Shown piece by piece: positions 6,765 through 14,282 of a DNA stretch of 27,702 nt. The position numbers and the translations under genes are program-made. Position 1 is the first letter of the stretch, and each line of letters opens with the position of its first letter. The notes beneath the pieces are model-generated. The model did no database searches. It had not been told where the DNA came from and worked only from the letters and a program-made list of their open reading frames with translations. Where the stretch lies: IMG/VR virus record IMGVR_UViG_3300035162_003786, positions 1-27,702 of that record; one strand, written 5' to 3'. Origin of the DNA: a virus.

Positions 6765-7117
6765 GCGCCTCGAGGGGCACCGGGTTCCCGCCGGCGGCAA
6801 TCCGCAACGGTGCAGACCTCCGCGCCTGGCGGAAGGTTGTCGGCGTGACCCAGGAGGCACTCGCCGCCGCGACCGCAGTGAGCCAGTCCTGGATTTCGCT
6901 ACTCGAGAACGACCCGAGCGTCCAGCCTTCCGATGAGTGGATCGCCCGCCTCCGAGCGATCACGACGATGCCCGTCCGGTGGGGGTCCGCTAGCTGCGAG
7001 GCGGCCCCGGATAGCCGCGAGGCGGCCCCGGCGCTTCTGAGCCCGTTCGCTGCTGGCATCCTGTCGGGAGCGGCGCTCGGATTCGCGATGGGAGTCGCGA
7101 TGGGGGTGACGCTGTGA
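6761..7117 (+). CDS. XRE helix-turn-helix protein with hydrophobic C-terminal tail
   Basis: 118 residues, ATGA overlap with the previous gene. Residues about 18-70 form a Cro/C1 HTH (LRAWRKVVGVTQEALAAATA, then VSQSWISLLEN). A Glu/Ala/Pro linker made by a 15-bp tandem duplication (about 7007-7037, giving EAAP twice) leads to a 26-residue C-terminal hydrophobic tail, SPFAAGILSGAALGFAMGVA, with GxxxG spacing. The tail would suit a tail-anchored membrane segment or a packing helix. A DNA-binding protein tethered to the membrane would be unusual. There is no catalytic motif. Confidence 0.8.
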   Translation: MSASRGTGFPPAAIRNGADLRAWRKVVGVTQEALAAATAVSQSWISLLENDPSVQPSDEWIARLRAITTMPVRWGSASCEAAPDSREAAPALLSPFAAGILSGAALGFAMGVAMGVTL

Positions 7118-7905
7118 GCCTCATGGGGACCGTGGCGAGCGGCAAGCGCATCCTGCCGCCAAAGGTCGTCATCTACGGAGTCGGTGGCATCGGCAAGACC
7201 TCGTTCGGTGCTGCGGCCCCGGACCCGGTCTTCATTTTCACGGAGGATGGCCAGGGGGCGCTCGATGTGGCGCGCTTCGAGCCGGGCGGCCAGCCGACCT
7301 TTCGGCGCTGGTCGGACATCCTCGACGCGGTCGGTGAGCTCTACACCGCCGATCACGCCTATAAGACCCTGGTGGTCGACTCCATCGACTTCGCGGAGCC
7401 GATGCTCTGGCGGCACACCGCCGACAAGCACGGCGCATCCGACATCGAGGACAAGGCGGTGCTCGGCTACGGCAAGGGCTACGTCTACGCCGCCGAGGAA
7501 CTCAGGCACCTGCTCGAGGGGCTCGACGCGCTGCGCCGTGATCGCGGCATGGCGATCATCCTGATCGCACACTCGGAGATCAAGCGCTTCGAGTCGCCGG
7601 ACGCCGAGAGCTACGACCGATACCAGATCGCGCTCCAGAAGCGCAGCGCGGCCCTGGTCCACGACTGGGCGGACTGCCTCCTGTTCGCAAACTGGAAGGC
7701 CCATATCGTCAAGGACGAAGAGAAGGGCCAGAAGCAAGACCGCCGCCGCGCTGTGGGGCGCGGTGAGCGCGTGATCTACACGGAGGAGCGGCCCGCCTAC
7801 TGGGCCAAGAACCGCTACTCCCTCCCGCACGAACTTCCCCTTTCCTGGCCGGCCTTCATCGACGCGATGAAGGGGGCCGACACCGACACCGACACGGAGA
7901 ACTAG
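7114..7905 (+). CDS. Sak4-like AAA ATPase (AAA_24 type), recombination
   Basis: 263 residues, GTG start in a GTGA overlap. Walker A is GVGGIGKTS (residues about 22-30) and Walker B is LVVDSID (about 87-93). A later segment, AIILIAHSEIKRFESP, matches the sensor region of RecA-core phage ATPases. The Asp/Thr-rich C-terminus is acidic. Sak4-type proteins are RecA-fold ATPases that help anneal single strands in phage recombination. The next gene is DUF669, its common partner, which supports this over a generic AAA call. No helicase or DnaB motifs are seen. Confidence 0.85.
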   Translation: MSLMGTVASGKRILPPKVVIYGVGGIGKTSFGAAAPDPVFIFTEDGQGALDVARFEPGGQPTFRRWSDILDAVGELYTADHAYKTLVVDSIDFAEPMLWRHTADKHGASDIEDKAVLGYGKGYVYAAEELRHLLEGLDALRRDRGMAIILIAHSEIKRFESPDAESYDRYQIALQKRSAALVHDWADCLLFANWKAHIVKDEEKGQKQDRRRAVGRGERVIYTEERPAYWAKNRYSLPHELPLSWPAFIDAMKGADTDTDTEN

Positions 7906-7907
7906 AC

Positions 7908-8414
7908 ATGGTCCAGATTGGCCAAGACGGAAACGTCTTCGACGCGGGCTCCATCGAGCCGAACACCTCCTTCGACCCGCTGCCCCCTGGGTGGTACGCG
8001 ATGCGGATCACCTCCAGCGAGTGGAAGCCCACGAGCAAGGGCGATGGGCACTACCTCCAGATGGTCCTCGAGATCGACGAGACGCACCACCCGGAGCACA
8101 AGGGCCGCCGGGTCTGGGAGCGGCTGAACCTCAAGAACCCGAACCAGACGGCTGTCGAGATCAGCCAGCGGACCCTCTCGGCGATCTGCCGCGCCGCCGG
8201 CGTGATGCAGCTCGGCGACACCGACCAGTTGCACGGTATCCCCATCGCCGTGCAGCTCAAGGTGAAGGCCGCGACCGAGCGCTACGAGGCGACGAACGAG
8301 GTCAAGGGGTACGACGCCGTGAGCGTTCGCCTCGGTCGCCCGGGCGGTCCGCCGGTCGCCCCGTCGAGCACCAAGGCCCCCGCGCCCGCTGCGGGGAAGG
8401 CCCCCTGGGCCTGA
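7908..8414 (+). CDS. DUF669 family protein, putative ssDNA-binding recombination partner
   Basis: 168 residues starting two bases after the Sak4-like gene stop. The central part (about 20-140) reads LPPGWYAMRITSSEWKPTS, then GHYLQMVLEID and RRVWERLNL, the recognisable DUF669 pattern with an OB-fold-like series of strands. The C-terminal tail is Pro/Ala-rich (APAPAAGKAPWA) and does not have the acidic tip of bacterial SSB. In other phages DUF669 genes sit next to Sak4/AAA_24 ATPases, where they are thought to bind single-stranded DNA. The stop is 10 bp before the pseudoknot-capable RNA element. Confidence 0.85.
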   Translation: MVQIGQDGNVFDAGSIEPNTSFDPLPPGWYAMRITSSEWKPTSKGDGHYLQMVLEIDETHHPEHKGRRVWERLNLKNPNQTAVEISQRTLSAICRAAGVMQLGDTDQLHGIPIAVQLKVKAATERYEATNEVKGYDAVSVRLGRPGGPPVAPSSTKAPAPAAGKAPWA

Positions 8415-8423
8415 CGAGATGAG

Positions 8424-8499
8424 CCACCGCCGAGGGGTTGGGTCTTGCCCGCCTCTCGGTTCCCATCGGCGGTGGAATCCTGAGGCCGAGAGGCGGGCA
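8424..8499 (+). promoter_or_regulatory. Interleaved inverted repeats: H-type pseudoknot or alternative hairpins
   Basis: Two perfect inverted repeats are interlaced. Arm A CCACCGCCGA (8424-8433) pairs with A' TCGGCGGTGG (8466-8475). Arm B TGCCCGCCTCTCGG (8446-8459) pairs with B' CCGAGAGGCGGGCA (8486-8499). The order A-B-A'-B' cannot form two ordinary hairpins at once: it gives either an H-type pseudoknot (10- and 14-bp stems, connecting loops of 12, 6 and 10 nt) or a switch between two hairpins. It lies in the 157-bp gap between the DUF669 stop and the nuclease ATG 8572. No T tract follows B', so it is not a plain terminator. Confidence 0.8.
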
Positions 8500-8571
8500 C
8501 CTAGCACCGCGCATAGACCGGAGCCGAGACTCGCTCGGCCTGTCGGCGCGAAACCACGGAGATACCCCCAT

Positions 8572-9486
8572 ATGGTCCAAGTTGACGACCCGCGCCTCGA
8601 GCTTGCTCGACGCATCTTCGCCTCGTACGAGGAGGGCCGAGAAGACTGGCGTCGAGACCACCTCGGCGCGAGCCAGATCGGCAAGGAGTGCCTTCGCGCT
8701 CTCTGGTACGGCTTCCGCTGGTGGACGCCTCCGAAGTTCCCCGGGCGCGTCTTGCGCCTCTTCGAGCGCGGCAACCGCGAAGAGCCCTGGCTGGTCGAGG
8801 ACATGCGCTCGACGAGGATGGAGGTCGTCACGGGCGACGAGCAGAGCGCCGAGCGCCGCAACGAGCTGATCGCGAAGATGGTCGAAGCGGGGCACCACGT
8901 CTACTTCCAGGAGGCCCGCGAGGGCGAGAAGGAGGGCCAGGTCGTCGTGCGACTGACGATGCACTTCGGTGGCTCGATGGATGCGCTCGTCAACGGCGTC
9001 CCACTCGGTGGCAAGAAGTGGCACGTCTGGGAGTGCAAGACCGCTGGAGCCAAGCCGTTCCGCGAGCTGGCGAAGAAGGGTGTGCAGGTCGCCAAGCCTG
9101 AGCACTATGCGCAGATGCAAACCTATATGCTCGGGACGGGCCTCGAGTCTGCGCTCTACATCGCCGTCTGCAAGGACAATGACGAGATCCACGTCGAGCG
9201 GATCGCGTTCGACCGCAAGTACGCGGAGGGCCTGGTCGCGAAGGCGAACAGCATCGTCTACTCGGCGCGTCCACCGGTCCGGATCTCGGAGGACCCGAGC
9301 TGGTACAAGTGCCGCTTCTGTGACTACCGCGAGGCATGTCACGGCGACGCGGAGCCGGAGGTGAACTGTCGGACCTGTCGGTCGGCTACGGTCCACGAGG
9401 ACGGCGCGTGGCGCTGCGACGGTAGGGCCAGGCTAACCAGCGAGGTGCAGCGCGAAGCGTGTGGCGGTTGGGAGGCGATCTCGTGA
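8572..9486 (+). CDS. Cas4/RecB-like PD-(D/E)XK nuclease with Fe-S cysteine set
   Basis: 304 residues. The nuclease core has GSMDAL (Asp 137), WECKTAG (Glu 154, Lys 156) and a QxxxY-like HYAQMQTYM, the RecB/Cas4 arrangement. Cys 40 plus Cys 247, 250 and 256 (CRFCDYREAC) reproduce the one-plus-three cysteine pattern that holds an iron-sulphur cluster in Cas4 and AddB. An extra C-terminal Cys group (266, 269, 282, 297) may bind zinc. It probably resects DNA ends for the Sak4-like ATPase. Start ATG 8572 follows CGGAGAT (8557-8563). The frame is open back to 8419, but that part translates the structured leader as Arg/Pro-rich sequence. Confidence 0.85.
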   Translation: MVQVDDPRLELARRIFASYEEGREDWRRDHLGASQIGKECLRALWYGFRWWTPPKFPGRVLRLFERGNREEPWLVEDMRSTRMEVVTGDEQSAERRNELIAKMVEAGHHVYFQEAREGEKEGQVVVRLTMHFGGSMDALVNGVPLGGKKWHVWECKTAGAKPFRELAKKGVQVAKPEHYAQMQTYMLGTGLESALYIAVCKDNDEIHVERIAFDRKYAEGLVAKANSIVYSARPPVRISEDPSWYKCRFCDYREACHGDAEPEVNCRTCRSATVHEDGAWRCDGRARLTSEVQREACGGWEAIS

Positions 9487-9581
9487 GCTTGCCGACCTGC
9501 GAGACGCGCCCGATGACCGGGGTGCGAAGTGACGCGCTAGGGCCCGTTAGCCGCGACAGGCGGGACTGCTCCGATGAGTAA
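9483..9581 (+). CDS. Small hypothetical protein, 32 aa
   Basis: A short frame from GTG 9483 to TAA 9579-9581 overlaps the nuclease stop by GTGA and overlaps the next gene's ATG 9574 by 8 bp. GGGAGG (9470-9475) lies seven bases before the GTG, a strong Shine-Dalgarno sequence. The peptide starts MSLPTCETRPMTG and is charged, with two Cys. Translation signals and exact tiling support it. Otherwise this is an 87-bp gap in a region with few gaps. Function unknown. Confidence 0.5.
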   Translation: MSLPTCETRPMTGVRSDALGPVSRDRRDCSDE

Positions 9582-9816
9582 CCTGACCCCGAAGCGCCCG
9601 ATGTCGGCGCTCCAACACGAAGCCCTCGAGCACCTGGCCGAGTTCCCCGATGGCGTGACATTCTTCCCGATCCTCGCCTGTCGCGGCCTCAAGCGCACCA
9701 CGCTGCGGGCCCTGGTTCGTCGCGGCTTGGTCCGCATGGACTTCGACACGCGCTCGACGCTGACCGAGGCCGGGCTCCGCGTCCTGGCCGGCGAGGGCGA
9801 GGAGGGCGACCTGTGA
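9574..9816 (+). CDS. Small winged-helix-like protein, 80 aa
   Basis: The product begins MSNLTPKRPMSALQHEALEH and continues with helix-turn-helix-like segments (LKRTTLRALVRRGLVRMDF) followed by a two-strand wing-like stretch (TRSTLTEAGLRVL), a MarR/winged-helix layout. It ends in an acidic tail. It likely binds DNA and lies directly before the helicase, whose GTG start overlaps its stop. It could be a helicase accessory or a regulator. Confidence 0.7.
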   Translation: MSNLTPKRPMSALQHEALEHLAEFPDGVTFFPILACRGLKRTTLRALVRRGLVRMDFDTRSTLTEAGLRVLAGEGEEGDL

Positions 9817-11498
9817 ACCTACGCCCGTACCAGGAGAGGGCCGTACAGGCCCTCTTTGACTACTTTGCGCGAGCTGACGGGCACCCGCTGATCGACGCGC
9901 CGACAGGCTCCGGGAAGTCGGTGATCATCGCTGAGTTCATCAGGCGAGCGATTGACCTCTACCCCAGAACGCGGGTGATGATGCTCACCCACGTCAAGGA
10001 GCTCGTCGACCAAAACCACACGCGGCTCGTCGACCTGTGGACGGACGGGGACCCGCCGGTCGGCATCTACTCTGCTGGGCTTGGTCGGCGCGACATCGAG
10101 GACCAGATCATCTTTGCCGGGATCCAGTCCGCGTACCGCTGCGCCAGGGACTTCGGGCACCGCGACCTGATCCTGATCGACGAGGCGCACCGGCTACCGA
10201 AGAAGGGCGCGGGGATGTACCGGGCCCTGCTCGAGGAGTTGACCGAGATCAACCCGAGCGTCAAGGTCGTCGGCTTCACCGCGACCCCGTACCGCCTCGA
10301 CGGAGGCTACCTCCACGCCGGCGACGACCGGCTCTTCACCGACGTTGCATTCTCGATCCCTGTCGGCCAGCTCGTCGCGGAGGGGCACCTGTCCCGCGTC
10401 GTTGCGCGGGAGCCGGACCAGGGGCAGATCGACACGGACGACGTCGCGACGCGAGGCGGTGACTTCGTCGCAGCCGACCTCGAGCGAGCCGCCCTGGCGA
10501 GCAACGTGCGCCTCGCCGTCAAGGAGATGGTGACCATCGGGACAGCCCGAGGGCTTCGATCATGGCTGGTCTTCGCTTGCGGGGTCGACCATGCGCACGA
10601 GATCGTCGGTCTGCTCGAGGCCGAGCACGGGATCGAGGCACGGACCGTGCTCGGATCGACCAGCAGCGCGGACCGCGAGGCGACCATTGCCGACTTCGTC
10701 GGTGGCCGCCTGAGGTGCCTGGTCAACGTGGGCGTCCTGACCACCGGCTTCGACGCTCCCGCTGTGGACCTGCTGGCGATGATGCGCCCGACGCAGTCGA
10801 CGAGCCTCTACGTGCAGATCGTCGGTCGAGGGACGCGCACCGCTCCCGGGAAGGAGAAGTGCCTTGTCCTGGACTACGGCGGAAACGTGCGCCGCCACGG
10901 CCCAATCGACAACGTGGCCCCCAAGATCGCAGGCAAGGGCGGCGCAGCCCCGGTGAAGGAGTGCCCGTCGTGCGGGTGCCTCCTAGCTTGCGGTAAGCGG
11001 GAGTGCGACGACTGCGGCTACCTCTTCGAGCTCGAGCAGCGGGAGGCGACCCACGACGCTACGGCAGACACCCTCGCGGTGATGAGCTTTGGACCGCCCG
11101 ATGTCGAGTGGGATCCGCCTCGCGAGGTCAAGGTCTACGAGGTGACGTTCGAGCGGCACACAAAAGAGGGCAAGCCGCCCTCGATGCGCGTGACCTACCT
11201 CCACGCCGCTGGCGCGGTCTCCGAGTGGCTCTGCTTCGAGCACGGCGGCTATGCGACCGAGAAGGCGCACGAGACCTGGCTCGCGCTAGGTGGCTCCGAG
11301 GTGCTCCCCGAGACGACGGATGAAGCACTTGAGCGAAGCTGCAACCTTCTACAACCATCGAGGATCACGATCAAGCGAGAAGGGAAATATGATCGCGTGA
11401 TGGCTCGAGACGTCAGCGAGCCGCTAGAGCCCAGCGGCAACGCCTGGGGCAGCTCGGAGACTTCCTCGTGGGGCGACCTCGACGAAGTGCCTTTCTAG
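9813..11498 (+). CDS. Superfamily 2 DEAD/DEAH-box helicase with zinc ribbon and SSB-like C-terminus
   Basis: 561 residues, GTG start. Helicase motifs are in order: RPYQERAV (Q-like), Walker A DAPTGSGKS (28-36), DEAH (123-126), FTATP (155-159), TGFDAPAVD (311-319) and QIVGRGTR (335-342). A zinc-ribbon-like Cys group follows (384, 387, 398, 401), then a beta-rich phage-specific domain (about 430-545). The chain ends WGDLDEVPF, closely like the acidic DDDIPF tip of bacterial SSB. It probably unwinds origin or recombination DNA. It sits between the nuclease and primase genes. Confidence 0.92.
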   Translation: MNLRPYQERAVQALFDYFARADGHPLIDAPTGSGKSVIIAEFIRRAIDLYPRTRVMMLTHVKELVDQNHTRLVDLWTDGDPPVGIYSAGLGRRDIEDQIIFAGIQSAYRCARDFGHRDLILIDEAHRLPKKGAGMYRALLEELTEINPSVKVVGFTATPYRLDGGYLHAGDDRLFTDVAFSIPVGQLVAEGHLSRVVAREPDQGQIDTDDVATRGGDFVAADLERAALASNVRLAVKEMVTIGTARGLRSWLVFACGVDHAHEIVGLLEAEHGIEARTVLGSTSSADREATIADFVGGRLRCLVNVGVLTTGFDAPAVDLLAMMRPTQSTSLYVQIVGRGTRTAPGKEKCLVLDYGGNVRRHGPIDNVAPKIAGKGGAAPVKECPSCGCLLACGKRECDDCGYLFELEQREATHDATADTLAVMSFGPPDVEWDPPREVKVYEVTFERHTKEGKPPSMRVTYLHAAGAVSEWLCFEHGGYATEKAHETWLALGGSEVLPETTDEALERSCNLLQPSRITIKREGKYDRVMARDVSEPLEPSGNAWGSSETSSWGDLDEVPF

Positions 11499-11538
11499 GC
11501 TAGGCTGTCACCCCCACACCCCAACGGAGACCACCCCC

Positions 11539-13944
11539 ATGCAGACCAAACTCGACCACGCGCTCGATCTAGCGGATCGCGGCTATGCGGTCTTCCCCTG
11601 CCACTCGCCGGCCAGGAACGAGGCGAAGTGCTCGTGCGGCAAGAGCGACTGCACTAGCCCGGCGAAGCACCCCCGCGTCCTGTGGCGCGACGAAGCGACC
11701 GACGACGAGGATCAGATCCGTGCATGGTGGGGGGAGTGGCCGGACGCGAACATCGGACTAGCCACCGGCCCGATCTCGGGGTTATGGGTGCTCGACCTGG
11801 ATCAGAAGGACTACGGCCCGGAGAACTTCGAGGGGTTCCGAGCCGGTCGCGATCTCGCGCCAGCCGTCGTCAAGACTGGCGGCGGCGGCGCTCACCTACT
11901 GTTCGCGTGGGAGGACCACGCCGAGGTCAGGAACCGTGCGGGCGTCCTTCGCGGTGTCGACGTGCGTGGAGACGGCGGGTACGTCATCGCGCCCGGGTCG
12001 GTCCATGCGTCGGGCGCGCTCTACGAGTGGGCGGTGGACGTCGAGCCGACACCGAGCCCGGCATGGCTGCTCGAGCTGGTGTGCGGGGAGGCGAGAGAGA
12101 TCGTTCGCCCGGCCAAGCCCTCCGTGGTGCGCGTCATCGACGAGACCGAGGAGCGGCGGATTCGATCCGCGCTCGAGGCCATCGACGCGGACGGGCGCGA
12201 CGAGTGGCTCCGTGTGGGGATGGCGCTGCACTCGACCGACGCGGGCGAGCAGGCGTACGGTATCTGGTCCGACTGGTCGCAGGGGTCGGCCAAGTTCGAT
12301 CCGGTGGACCAGGAGAAGACATGGCGGCACTTCAGCAAGCGCAACGACGCCGAGGTCACTCTGTCGACCGTCTTCTTCATGGCCCAGGACGCTGGCTGGA
12401 TTCCGCCCGAGTCCCGCACGGTCGAGGTCGCCGGGATCGCGCTTGAGGTCGGGAACCTCTGGAGCGCGAAGCCTGAGGCGGTCACGGTCGAGGTGGCCGA
12501 GGAGCCGTTCCCGATTGATCGCGCCTTCCCGCAGCCCTGGGCTCGCGAGTTCGTCGAGGCCATCGCGCACTCGTACCAGGTGCCGATTGATATGCCCGCG
12601 ATGCTGCTACTGCCGATCCTGTCGACGTGCCTCGCGGCGAAGTACGAGATCGCGCCGACGGGGAGTTGGGTCGAGAATACAGCGCTCTGGGCCGCTGTCG
12701 CGATGCGGTCCGGGGAGCGCAAGTCGGCGGTGCTTGGCGAGATCCTGAGGCCGCTCCATCGGTGGGAGCGTGAGCGTGGCAAGGACATGGCCGCGAAGCG
12801 CGTAGCCCACGAGCACGACGTGCAGATGGCCCGGGCGAAGCTGAAGGCTGCTCGCGACAAGGCCGCGCAGGGCAAGCCGGGCATGGACGCCGAGGCCCTG
12901 CACATCTCACAGGAGTTGGCGGCCATCGAGGCGCTCGAGCCGAAGACGCCGTCGGTCGTGGCGAGCGAACCGACGACCGAGAGCCTCGCGCAGTTGCTTG
13001 GTGACAACGACGAGCGGTTCCTCGTCGCGAGCCCAGAGGCGGACCCTCTCGACACCGCGCTCGGTCGGTACTCGTCGGGCTCCCCCAACCTAGGGGTCTG
13101 GCTCGCCGGCCACGCGGGCGATTCCTACAAGGTCACGCGCCGGACCCGCGACCACGACCTCTTGTCGAACCCGCGCCTCTCGGTCGCGATCACGCCGCAG
13201 CCGCAAGCGATGCGACAGCTCTTCGGCTCGCGACAGGCTATCGAGCGCGGCTTCGTGGCCCGGTTCCTGTTCTCGGTGCCGACGTCCACGATGGGCCGCC
13301 GTCGCCTCGTGCATGACGGCGTTCCCGCGAACCTGCGCGAGAACTGGGACGCGGTTTGCTCCTGGGCGCTCGAGCTGGGCGTTCCTGATGAGCCTTGCCG
13401 GGTCACCCTCGACGCCGAGGCACTCGCCCGATTCGAGTCGTGGTGGGTCGAGCTCGAGGAGTCGTTCCTCGAGGGCGGGCGCTCGGTTGCGATGCGGGCG
13501 TGGTACAGCAAGCTCGCGGGCACGGTGCTCCGGATCGCGCTCGCCCTGCACGGCATGGTCCTGCCGTGGGAGCCGAGCCGCACGACGCTGGGGCTCGAGG
13601 AGATCGAGCGTGCCCTCGATTGGGTGCCCTACCTCGAGGCGCACCTGCGCCGAGCGATGGGTGAGGTGACCGAGGACCCGGACGCGACGCTGGCGCAGCG
13701 CCTTTTGGTCTGGCTCGCGGACCACGACCGCGACGGAGGCGAGGTCACGCGGCGCGAGGCGTTCGACGCCCTGCGCGGCGCAAGCGCCGTGGGCCGAGTC
13801 AAGGACATTGACGGCGCGCTCGGACTGCTCGTCGACGGCGGCTGGTTGCGCGAGCAGACCGCTGGCTCCCGTCGTGGCCGTCCGAGCGTCCGCTACTCGG
13901 TCCATCCGGCGCTCTCGGAGCACCTGCGGCGGCCCGAGGTGTAA
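11539..13944 (+). CDS. Primase-polymerase with PriCT and DUF3987 helicase-like domains
   Basis: 801 residues. The N-terminal PrimPol domain (about 1-180) has GYAVFP, a Cys cluster (CSCGKSDC), the catalytic LDLDQ (Asp 86 and 88) and GGGGAHLLF (His 119). A PriCT-like helical part follows (about 205-290), then a DUF3987-type domain (about 330-690) with the weak P-loop-like MRSGERKSAV. A winged-helix-like C-terminus ends the protein (about 700-801). It likely makes primers and may translocate on DNA at the phage fork. ATG 11539 is preceded by CGGAGAC (11525-11531). No DNA polymerase is seen in the window. Confidence 0.9.
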   Translation: MQTKLDHALDLADRGYAVFPCHSPARNEAKCSCGKSDCTSPAKHPRVLWRDEATDDEDQIRAWWGEWPDANIGLATGPISGLWVLDLDQKDYGPENFEGFRAGRDLAPAVVKTGGGGAHLLFAWEDHAEVRNRAGVLRGVDVRGDGGYVIAPGSVHASGALYEWAVDVEPTPSPAWLLELVCGEAREIVRPAKPSVVRVIDETEERRIRSALEAIDADGRDEWLRVGMALHSTDAGEQAYGIWSDWSQGSAKFDPVDQEKTWRHFSKRNDAEVTLSTVFFMAQDAGWIPPESRTVEVAGIALEVGNLWSAKPEAVTVEVAEEPFPIDRAFPQPWAREFVEAIAHSYQVPIDMPAMLLLPILSTCLAAKYEIAPTGSWVENTALWAAVAMRSGERKSAVLGEILRPLHRWERERGKDMAAKRVAHEHDVQMARAKLKAARDKAAQGKPGMDAEALHISQELAAIEALEPKTPSVVASEPTTESLAQLLGDNDERFLVASPEADPLDTALGRYSSGSPNLGVWLAGHAGDSYKVTRRTRDHDLLSNPRLSVAITPQPQAMRQLFGSRQAIERGFVARFLFSVPTSTMGRRRLVHDGVPANLRENWDAVCSWALELGVPDEPCRVTLDAEALARFESWWVELEESFLEGGRSVAMRAWYSKLAGTVLRIALALHGMVLPWEPSRTTLGLEEIERALDWVPYLEAHLRRAMGEVTEDPDATLAQRLLVWLADHDRDGGEVTRREAFDALRGASAVGRVKDIDGALGLLVDGGWLREQTAGSRRGRPSVRYSVHPALSEHLRRPEV

Positions 13945-14003
13945 TAAGGGACACCCTGGGTCGGCAGCGGTCTCTCCGTGCCGCGATAGCCGCCTAGGGG
14001 ACA

Positions 14004-14047
14004 GGGGCGGGCGCCCTCCAGGGGTGGGGGGCACCCGCCCCGCTTTT
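14004..14047 (+). terminator. Intrinsic terminator after the replication unit
   Basis: Arms 14004-14016 and 14029-14041 pair over 13 positions with one C-A mismatch (GGGGCGGG on the left, CCCGCCCC on the right), with a 12-nt loop, followed by GC and TTTT (14044-14047). It lies 60 bp after the primase stop and before promoter P3. Confidence 0.75.
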
Positions 14048-14061
14048 CCTCGCTTTATCGC

Positions 14062-14090
14062 TTGCACAGGCTGATAGATGGTGGCACTCT
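14062..14090 (+). promoter_or_regulatory. Candidate rightward promoter P3
   Basis: TTGCAC (14062-14067), a 17-bp spacer ending TGG and CACTCT (14085-14090) lie 80 bp before ATG 14142 and just after the terminator. The block aligns without gaps to 6281-6319 (23 of 39 identical) and less well to 3768-3806. Confidence 0.45.
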
Positions 14091-14141
14091 CCCCTTGTCG
14101 CTGATTCGCAGCGGCGTCAAACCCCAACCACGGAGACAATC

Positions 14142-14282
14142 ATGGCACGCGCAATGACCTCGCTCGGCTTTGCCGCCGGGCTGATCGGCCTCACCATCCA
14201 GACGTCGGTCGCTCTCGGCCTGCTTCTCGTCGTCGGCCTCGCCGACCTGGCGCTCGACAAGCTCGAGAAGGTGGCGAGCTGA
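14142..14282 (+). CDS. Small membrane protein, 46 aa
   Basis: ATG 14142 has CGGAGAC (14131-14137) four bases upstream and follows promoter P3. The product is MARAMTSLGFAAGLIGLTIQ, then a continuous hydrophobic segment to LLLVVGLADL and a short charged end (KLEKVAS). One long or two short membrane helices are predicted. Its stop overlaps the next start (TGATG). Function unknown. Confidence 0.68.
   Translation: MARAMTSLGFAAGLIGLTIQTSVALGLLLVVGLADLALDKLEKVAS

Noticed and set aside
6556-7830. Minus-strand 424-codon frame
   Set aside because: Antisense to four well-supported overlapping genes including the Walker-motif ATPase; an effect of GC-rich codon use.
8400-8499. Programmed frameshift joining DUF669 and nuclease through the pseudoknot
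   Set aside because: No recognisable slippery heptamer in the right frame before the DUF669 stop, and each gene has its own signals.
8419-8571. N-terminal extension of the nuclease from ATG 8419
   Set aside because: It would translate the interleaved inverted repeats as Arg/Pro-rich sequence; ATG 8572 has CGGAGAT upstream and the protein pattern begins there.
11896-14139. Minus-strand frames of 224, 355 and 349 codons opposite the primase gene
   Set aside because: Shadows of a gene with clear PrimPol motifs; no start signals, unlikely composition.
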